This document shows positions 1-4,616 of a stretch of DNA of 7,053 nt, one piece after another; position 1 is the stretch's first letter, and each line of letters begins with the position of its first letter. The notes beneath the pieces were generated by a model. It was given only the letters and a program-made list of their open reading frames with translations, ran no database searches and was not told the DNA's origin. This DNA comes from Collinsella sp. (GTDB lineage Bacteria > Actinomycetota > Coriobacteriia > Coriobacteriales > Coriobacteriaceae): assembly GCA_019424965.1 (NCBI GenBank), contig JAHYYL010000053.1, positions 1 through 7,053 on the forward strand, read 5' to 3'. The translations under genes were made by a program, and so were the position numbers.

Positions 1-22
1 CGAGCCGTCTGATGACTTGAAG

Positions 23-54
23 AAGGGGGAGGCCTCGCGGCCTCCCCCTTTTTT
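23..54 (+). terminator. Rho-independent terminator of an upstream unit
   Basis: Positions 23-34 and 39-50 are perfect reverse complements, giving a 12-bp very GC-rich stem with a TCGC tetraloop at 35-38. The T run 49-54 ends the structure. This is a textbook intrinsic terminator for transcription entering on the + strand. There is no matching A run on the 5' side, so it should not work well in the opposite direction. It separates the operon below from whatever lies upstream. The upstream gene itself cannot be identified: only about 20 bases precede the stem, with TGA stops in two frames at 10-12 and 18-20. Confidence 0.93.
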
Positions 55-68
55 GTATCTCGGGCAAT

Positions 69-98
69 TTGTCTCACATAGTAGCTGTGTTTTATAAC
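69..98 (+). promoter_or_regulatory. Candidate upstream sigma-70-type promoter (P1)
   Basis: A -35-like TTGTCT (69-74) is followed after 18 bases by a -10-like TATAAC (93-98, five of six consensus bases). It lies just after the terminator and in the AT-richer part of the intergenic region. It would start transcription near 105, giving a leader of about 60 bases before acpS. This is consensus matching by eye, and the -35 box matches only four of six bases. Confidence 0.4.
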
Positions 99-104
99 CC
101 TCGT

Positions 105-134
105 TTGTCGCATCTTCTGCGAACGGGCTACAAT
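105..134 (+). promoter_or_regulatory. Candidate proximal sigma-70-type promoter (P2)
   Basis: TTGTCG (105-110) and TACAAT (129-134, five of six consensus bases) are separated by 18 bases. Predicted transcription start is around 140-142, leaving a very short leader before the acpS Shine-Dalgarno. Its position between a terminator and the first gene of a tight gene cluster makes it the better candidate for the main operon promoter. It sits exactly 36 bases downstream of the P1 candidate. Confidence 0.5.
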
Positions 135-153
135 AACTTAGTCTGTGCGATAT

Positions 154-160
154 GGAGGTG
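154..160 (+). promoter_or_regulatory. Strong Shine-Dalgarno that sets the acpS start
   Basis: GGAGGTG lies five bases (counted from GGAGG) before the ATG at 164. An in-frame ATG at 152 overlaps this element and has no ribosome binding site of its own, so translation should begin at 164. The resulting N-terminus (MAETGIGVDIVEI) also fits the AcpS family, in which the GxGxDIVEI motif lies close to the start. Confidence 0.85.
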
Positions 161-163
161 AAC

Positions 164-703
164 ATGGCTGAAACTGGTATCGGCGTTGATATCGTCGAGA
201 TTTCCCGCATGAAATCAATTCTTGAAAAGACGCCGTCGTTTGCTCGGCGTGTGTTTACCGAAGAAGAGCGTGCGTATTGCGATGCATCATCGCGTCCCGC
301 TGCTCACTATGCGAGCCGCTTTGCTTCGCGCGAGGCGGTGCTTAAAGCTCTCGGCACGGGTTTTAGTCAAGGCGTGGGTCGCAAGGATGTTTCGGTAACG
401 CGTGATAAACTCGGCAAACCGAAGGCGCTGCTTTCGGGCCGTGCTCTCGAGATCGCTCAAGAACTGGGCGTTGTTGAGGTCGCTCTTTCCATTACGCTTA
501 CGGGAGACTTGGCCGTTGCGAATGCCATCGCGATTACCGAAGATGCTCGGCCTAAGCCAAAAGATGAAAAGGTGAGCACCAAGAAACGCGTTGCGCAGAC
601 ATTTAAAGAGGCTCGCTCTGTATTAGATGAGCTCGAGCAGCTGCAGAATTCAGCATTGACGGAGCACCTGGGCGATGCTTCGCAAGATACGCTAGGAGCA
701 TAG
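164..703 (+). CDS. acpS: Holo-[acyl-carrier-protein] synthase with C-terminal extension
   Basis: Transfers 4'-phosphopantetheine from CoA to the conserved serine of apo-ACP, making ACP active for fatty acid synthesis in the cytoplasm. The 179-residue product has the N-terminal GIGVDIVEI motif with metal-binding Asp9. It also has the second signature ASRFASREAVLKALGTG, in which Glu57 and Lys61 match the conserved catalytic/metal pair. The C-terminal strand ALSITLTGDLAVANAIA covers residues 107-123. Two points are odd. In that strand most family members read SxSH, but here the His position is Leu112. The family usually ends near residue 120-125, whereas this protein continues for about 53 more residues, a Lys/Glu-rich and probably helical tail (127-179). 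The start at 164 is chosen over 152 because of the Shine-Dalgarno at 154-160. The stop TAG directly abuts the nnr ATG. It is the first gene of the operon. The family call is firm; the role of the tail is unknown. Confidence 0.93.
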   Translation: MAETGIGVDIVEISRMKSILEKTPSFARRVFTEEERAYCDASSRPAAHYASRFASREAVLKALGTGFSQGVGRKDVSVTRDKLGKPKALLSGRALEIAQELGVVEVALSITLTGDLAVANAIAITEDARPKPKDEKVSTKKRVAQTFKEARSVLDELEQLQNSALTEHLGDASQDTLGA

Positions 704-2320
704 ATGAAACCGGTTTTGAGTACCGAAGAAGTCGTTCGTCTCGAGGATATCATCGAACGCGAAGGGACTTCGAAGGCCGAGCTTATGGAGCTAGCGGGTG
801 AGTTTGCCGCTAACGAGGTCTTGAAGCTCAATCCCGATCGGGTTCTCGTTTTGGTCGGTTTTGGTAATAATGGCGGCGACGGTTGGGTTGCCGCCGATAT
901 CCTGAGCCATAAGGGTGTGGACGTGGATATCGTTTCTCCGGTTGAACCGGATGAGATTCCTGCTGCTCTGGCACGTCATGTTGCTCGTCGTACTGCCGGC
1001 CGCGATGTGCACGTTTGCGTCGGCCCCTCGCGTGATGAACTCGAGGTTTTGATCGATAAGGCCGATGTTGTTGTCGATGCCATTTTTGGTACCGGTTTCC
1101 ACGGGAATCTGCGTGCGCCGTTCTCCATTTGGATTCCTACGGTCAATGAATGCGCCGATTGTGTCGTATCCATTGATGTCCCCTCGGGCCTGAATGCAGA
1201 GACGGGCGTTGTTGATGACGACTGCATTCGTGCCGAGCGCACGGTGACGATGATTGCGCCCAAGATTGGTCTGTATAGCGCTGATGGTCCTGAGTATGCT
1301 GGCGATTTGATCTGCGGCAATCTTTACGACCGTCTTGACGAGGTCATCGATGATGTCGACCACGCCGCCGAGATTGTCGAGCCCGGTGACTTAGTTGATT
1401 ACTTTGCTCCGCTACCATCGAATATCGATAAGTATTCCCGTGGCTCCGTGCTTATTGTCGCCGGATCTGCGCAATATCCTGGTGCTGCCATTATGGCGGC
1501 CAAGTCTGCAGCTCGCGCGGGTGCTGGTTACGTGGCAGTCGCGGCTCCTGACGCCTGCGCCAATCTCATTCGCATGGCACTTCCTTCGATTCCGGTCTTT
1601 GCTATTCCGTCTGATTCCCGCGGCTCCTTTGGCGCCGCTGCGCGCATGACGGTGTGCGAGATCGCAAAGAAGTACAGCTGCGTGCTGTGCGGTCCCGGTA
1701 TGACGACGTCTGCCGGCGCTATGCAGGTGGTTTCGGGCTTGCTCGAGCTTGATGTACCGCTAATTTTGGACGCCGATGCACTCAACTGCCTTGCTAAGAT
1801 TGCCATTGACGGTATTGATAGTAACCCCGAGATGTATCGCCGCGAGCAGCCGTTGGTTATGACGCCGCACTATCGTGAGCTTTCGCGCCTGGTTGCCGGT
1901 GACGAGGTGAACGACCTTGGTACCGCGATTGCGGCCGCGCAGAAGGTTGTCTGGGCTGCAGGCTCCGACAATCTGGTGGTCATTGCCAAGGGGCCGACGA
2001 CGGCTATCTGTGGCGTTGAGCGTGTGCTGCTGCCGCTCTCGGGTCCGGCTTCTCTGGCAACTGCCGGTTCGGGTGATGTTCTCGCGGGTATTTTGGCCGG
2101 CACGCTTGCCACCATGCGCGACGAGATGGATCGTTGGGAGTTGCTGTATTCGTACGCCGTCGCACTTCACAGCTACGCCGGTTTTGCCGCGGCGACGGAG
2201 TATGGTGAGAAGAGCGTCATCGCGACCGATCTTATCGACTTGATCGGTCCTGCCATGGAGCTGGCGGCAAAGGATGCGCTCGAAGATCTGGGAATCATGG
2301 ACGAAGGGTCGGATGACTAA
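704..2320 (+). CDS. nnr: Bifunctional NAD(P)H-hydrate epimerase / ADP-dependent NAD(P)H-hydrate dehydratase
   Basis: Repairs NADHX and NADPHX, the hydrated forms of reduced nicotinamide cofactors. The N-terminal YjeF_N domain (about 1-220) interconverts R and S epimers, and the C-terminal ribokinase-like domain (about 240-525) dehydrates the S form using ADP. Epimerase motifs visible are GFGNNGGDG (52-60), DAIFGTG (125-131) and SIDVPSGLNA (156-165), with Lys187 in a conserved PKxGL context. Dehydratase motifs are the SRGSVLIVAGS and GA-rich entry (245-275), CGPGM (329-333), DADAL (356-360), TPHYRE (387-392), AKG (428-430) and AGSGDVLAG (454-462) with Asp458 as the likely catalytic residue. 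TPHYRE differs from the usual TPHPGE. At 538 residues it is slightly longer than typical two-domain Nnr proteins (about 500-515). AGGAG at 694-698 is its ribosome binding site, lying inside the end of acpS, and the ATG follows the acpS stop with no gap, so translational coupling is likely. The link of nnr with acpS, alr and tsaE is a common bacterial arrangement. Confidence 0.95.
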   Translation: MKPVLSTEEVVRLEDIIEREGTSKAELMELAGEFAANEVLKLNPDRVLVLVGFGNNGGDGWVAADILSHKGVDVDIVSPVEPDEIPAALARHVARRTAGRDVHVCVGPSRDELEVLIDKADVVVDAIFGTGFHGNLRAPFSIWIPTVNECADCVVSIDVPSGLNAETGVVDDDCIRAERTVTMIAPKIGLYSADGPEYAGDLICGNLYDRLDEVIDDVDHAAEIVEPGDLVDYFAPLPSNIDKYSRGSVLIVAGSAQYPGAAIMAAKSAARAGAGYVAVAAPDACANLIRMALPSIPVFAIPSDSRGSFGAAARMTVCEIAKKYSCVLCGPGMTTSAGAMQVVSGLLELDVPLILDADALNCLAKIAIDGIDSNPEMYRREQPLVMTPHYRELSRLVAGDEVNDLGTAIAAAQKVVWAAGSDNLVVIAKGPTTAICGVERVLLPLSGPASLATAGSGDVLAGILAGTLATMRDEMDRWELLYSYAVALHSYAGFAAATEYGEKSVIATDLIDLIGPAMELAAKDALEDLGIMDEGSDD

Positions 2321-2322
2321 TC

Positions 2323-3468
2323 ATGAATAAAGCCGATTTGACGCGCTGGTCCTGGGTCGAGATCGACCGCGGGGCGCTCCGTCGCAACACGAGGGCCTAT
2401 AAGAACTTGTTGAATCCGCGTCAGCGCCTGTGCTGCGTGGTCAAGGCCGATGCTTATGGTCATGGAGCTGTTGAGTGTGCCAAGATCATGTATTCGGCCG
2501 GTGCCGACATGTTTGCCGTGGCGACGGTTAACGAGGGCGTTGGGCTCCGTCAGGGCGGGATTACTAAGCCCGTCCTGATTCTAAGTGAGCCGCCTATCGA
2601 GGCTATTCCTGCATTGCTCGAATTCGATATCATGCCCTCGGTCTATACGTCCGATTTTGCTCTTGCGTATGGCGAATGCGCCGTCGCGGCGGGCAAGGTG
2701 GGCAAGTACCATCTTGCCATCGAGACGGGCATGAATCGTATCGGTGTTCACTACACACAGGTGCTCGACTTTGTACGCGGCATCAGTTTCCATCGCGGCA
2801 TCCAGTGCGACGGCGTATTTACGCACTTTGCCACGGCCGATGAACCTTCGGGTTGGGACTACAAGCTGCAGTGCCAGCGTTTTACCGAGGCCGTTCAGGC
2901 CATTAAGGACGCAGGTTTTGAATGCGGTATCGTGCATTGTGCCAATACGCCGTCCTCGATGCTCGATTCTTCAATGCACTTTGACATGATTCGTGCCGGC
3001 ATCGGTTTGTATGGTCTGCAGCCATGTGAGCTGAGTGGTCGCGTGATGCAGCTTGATCCCGTCATGAGCGTCCACGCGCGTGTGACGCGCGTGGCGCATC
3101 CTGCGATGGGCGAGGGCGTGGGCTACGGCTTTACCTACCGCGTACCGCGCACGCGCGTTCAGATCTGCACCCTTCCGATCGGTTATGCCGATGGCCTTTC
3201 GCGTACGCTTTCCAATCGTATGGACGTGCTGTATCGCGGCGAGCGTGTGCGTCAGGTGGGCAATATCTGCATGGACCAGTTTATGGTCGCCATTCAGTCC
3301 AACCCGGCGCATGAGATTCCCGAGGCCGAGTATGGTGACGAGATGATCATTGTCGGCCGCGATGGAGATGCCGAGATTACCATGGACGAGATGGCGCGCC
3401 TACGCGGCACGATTAACTACGAGGTCGCTTGCGGCTTTGGTATGCGTCTCGACAAGGTCTACGTGTAG
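2323..3468 (+). CDS. alr: Alanine racemase
   Basis: PLP-dependent fold-type III enzyme converting L-alanine to D-alanine for peptidoglycan. The 381-residue length is normal for the family. The PLP lysine is Lys41 in VVKADAYGHGAV (39-50). IETGMNRIG (133-141) matches the family DTGMxRxG motif. GIGLYG is at 226-231. The second catalytic base is expected to be Tyr268 in GVGYGFTY. LPIGYADGLSR (284-294) and GNICMDQFMV (313-322) complete the C-terminal barrel-domain signatures, and NYEVACGF (365-372) with a terminal VYV is typical. The start lies two bases after the nnr stop. Only weak ribosome-binding candidates precede it (GGATGA at 2311-2316), suggesting expression depends on ribosomes finishing nnr. 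No key residue appears to be missing. A specialised amino-acid racemase of the same fold is less likely because every Alr motif is standard. Confidence 0.96.
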   Translation: MNKADLTRWSWVEIDRGALRRNTRAYKNLLNPRQRLCCVVKADAYGHGAVECAKIMYSAGADMFAVATVNEGVGLRQGGITKPVLILSEPPIEAIPALLEFDIMPSVYTSDFALAYGECAVAAGKVGKYHLAIETGMNRIGVHYTQVLDFVRGISFHRGIQCDGVFTHFATADEPSGWDYKLQCQRFTEAVQAIKDAGFECGIVHCANTPSSMLDSSMHFDMIRAGIGLYGLQPCELSGRVMQLDPVMSVHARVTRVAHPAMGEGVGYGFTYRVPRTRVQICTLPIGYADGLSRTLSNRMDVLYRGERVRQVGNICMDQFMVAIQSNPAHEIPEAEYGDEMIIVGRDGDAEITMDEMARLRGTINYEVACGFGMRLDKVYV

Positions 3469-3471
3469 GAG
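3467..3471 (+). promoter_or_regulatory. Shine-Dalgarno that sets the udg start
   Basis: AGGAG overlaps the alr stop codon (TAG, 3466-3468) and lies five bases before the ATG at 3477. A longer in-frame start at 3429 would place 16 extra residues inside the alr coding region and has no comparable site, so 3477 is preferred. Confidence 0.8.
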
Positions 3472-3476
3472 TCGCT

Positions 3477-4097
3477 ATGGGCGTCATGCACATCCCCGGC
3501 CATAGCCATCAGGCGCCGCGTGAGGTTGCACTCGAGGAGATCGAGGCCGTTCTGGGCGATTGTCACCTTTGCCAGCTTTACCAGTCGCGCCATAACATCG
3601 TGTTTGGCGTGGGAAACCCCCACGCTCGCGTGATGTTTATTGGCGAGGCGCCGGGCCGCAATGAGGATTTGCAGGGCGAGCCCTTTGTGGGGGCGGCAGG
3701 CGAGGACCTCAACGGCATTTTGTCGCTGGCGGGGCTCAAACGCGAAGACGTCTACATTGCCAACGTGCTTAAGTGCCGCCCGCCGGGAAACCGCAATCCG
3801 CGTCCCGAGGAAGTGCTGGCTTGCTCGCCATTTTTGCGTGAGCAGATTCGAAGCATCTGGCCCGATATTATTGTGACGCTCGGCAACCCCGCGACGCACT
3901 TTGTGCTAAAGACCGAGATTGGCATTACTAAGCTGCGCGGCAGGTTCCACCAGATGGGGCATTTTGTGGTAATGCCCACGTTCCATCCGGCAGCAGCGCT
4001 GCGCAATCCGGCGTGGCAGGAGCTGCTGGAGGAAGACTTTAAGATGCTGGGCGACTATCTGGAGCGACATCCCGCGCCAGAGGACGCCTCGGAATAA
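3477..4097 (+). CDS. udg: Uracil-DNA glycosylase, family 4 (iron-sulfur type)
   Basis: Removes uracil from DNA as the first step of base-excision repair after cytosine deamination or dUTP incorporation. The 206-residue protein has the family 4 signatures: GEAPGRNEDLQGEPFVGAAG (56-75) with the GEAPG active-site loop, NVLKCRPPGNRNP (96-108), a central VTLGNPA strand-loop (133-139), and the DNA-intercalation loop HPAAALR (170-176). Four cysteines, C29 and C32 (CxxC), C100 and C116, have the spacing expected for the 4Fe-4S cluster ligands. The C-terminus is acidic. The gene follows alr by eight bases, ends in tandem stops (TAA TAA, 4095-4100) and is 12 bases from tsaE, so it belongs to the same transcript. 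A longer start at 3429 is rejected on ribosome-binding grounds. Family assignment is secure from the motifs. The symbol is used generically. Confidence 0.93.
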   Translation: MGVMHIPGHSHQAPREVALEEIEAVLGDCHLCQLYQSRHNIVFGVGNPHARVMFIGEAPGRNEDLQGEPFVGAAGEDLNGILSLAGLKREDVYIANVLKCRPPGNRNPRPEEVLACSPFLREQIRSIWPDIIVTLGNPATHFVLKTEIGITKLRGRFHQMGHFVVMPTFHPAAALRNPAWQELLEEDFKMLGDYLERHPAPEDASE

Positions 4098-4109
4098 TAA
4101 GGAGCATAT

Positions 4110-4616
4110 ATGTCCCTGGAGCGCCTGGGGGTAGGTACTTACAAAACGACTTGCGCTGCCGATACGGAGTACTTTGGCGAGCTAATTGCACCGTGCCTTG
4201 AGGACGGCGATGTGCTCATCCTGACCGGTGGCCTGGGAGTGGGCAAAACTCACTTTACCAAGGGCGTCTCGCGCGGGCTGGGCGATGGGCATATGGTTAC
4301 GAGCCCTACGTTCGCCCTCATGGCCGTTCACGATCAAGGTCGTATTCCGCTGTTTCACTTTGATCTATACCGCCTGGAGCATGCCTACGAGCTCGAGGAT
4401 ACGGGCATTTTCGATGTGCTGGGCTATGAGGGTGCTTGCCTGCTGGAATGGGGCGAACAATTCCAGGACGAGCTGACGGATGAGTATCTTTCGGTGACGC
4501 TCAGGCGTGATGAGGGCGACAGCGACGTGCGAACGATAACGCTTGAGGCGCACGGTGACCGCGCAATGGAGCTTTCCCATTTGATTGATAAGGCTGTACA
4601 AGATGAGCTTGCATAA
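4110..4616 (+). CDS. tsaE: tRNA t6A biosynthesis ATPase TsaE
   Basis: P-loop ATPase that drives cycling of the TsaB-TsaD complex during transfer of the threonylcarbamoyl group to A37 of ANN-decoding tRNAs. The 168-residue product has Walker A GGLGVGKT (40-47, with Lys46 and Thr47), the TSPTF switch-like segment (64-68), HFDLYRLE (83-90) with Asp85, and LLEWGEQF (111-118) with Glu113-Trp114; these are the diagnostic TsaE (YjeE) motifs. Family members are commonly about 150-160 residues, so this one has only a slightly longer C-terminus. Its ribosome binding site GGAG (4101-4104) is five bases before the ATG. The end overlaps the next gene by 14 bases in another frame, so TsaE and the TsaB/TsaD fusion are probably translated together, matching their shared complex. 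Confidence 0.96.
   Translation: MSLERLGVGTYKTTCAADTEYFGELIAPCLEDGDVLILTGGLGVGKTHFTKGVSRGLGDGHMVTSPTFALMAVHDQGRIPLFHFDLYRLEHAYELEDTGIFDVLGYEGACLLEWGEQFQDELTDEYLSVTLRRDEGDSDVRTITLEAHGDRAMELSHLIDKAVQDELA
4590..4593 (+). promoter_or_regulatory. Weak Shine-Dalgarno for the tsaB-rimI-tsaD start
   Basis: AAGG lies nine bases before the ATG at 4603, inside the end of tsaE. An alternative in-frame TTG at 4585 would add six residues, but its nearest purine site (GGAG, 4568-4571) is 13 bases away and TTG is a poorer initiator. ATG 4603 also puts the TsaB motif LDTST at residues 13-17. Reinitiation by ribosomes ending tsaE at 4616 is plausible. Confidence 0.5.

Noticed and set aside
1..20. Possible 3' end of an upstream protein gene
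   Set aside because: Stops occur in two frames (10-12 and 18-20) and too few codons remain to choose a frame or recognise a product.
152..163. Upstream ATG giving acpS four extra residues
   Set aside because: It overlaps the strong GGAGGTG element that serves the ATG at 164 and has no ribosome binding site of its own.
791..1363. 190-residue open frame on the - strand within nnr
   Set aside because: Antisense to the conserved epimerase motifs of nnr, with low-information composition and no operon logic.
3429..3476. Longer start for the uracil-DNA glycosylase inside alr
   Set aside because: It would overlap the conserved alr C-terminus in another frame, lacks a ribosome binding site, and AGGAG is ideally placed for the ATG at 3477.
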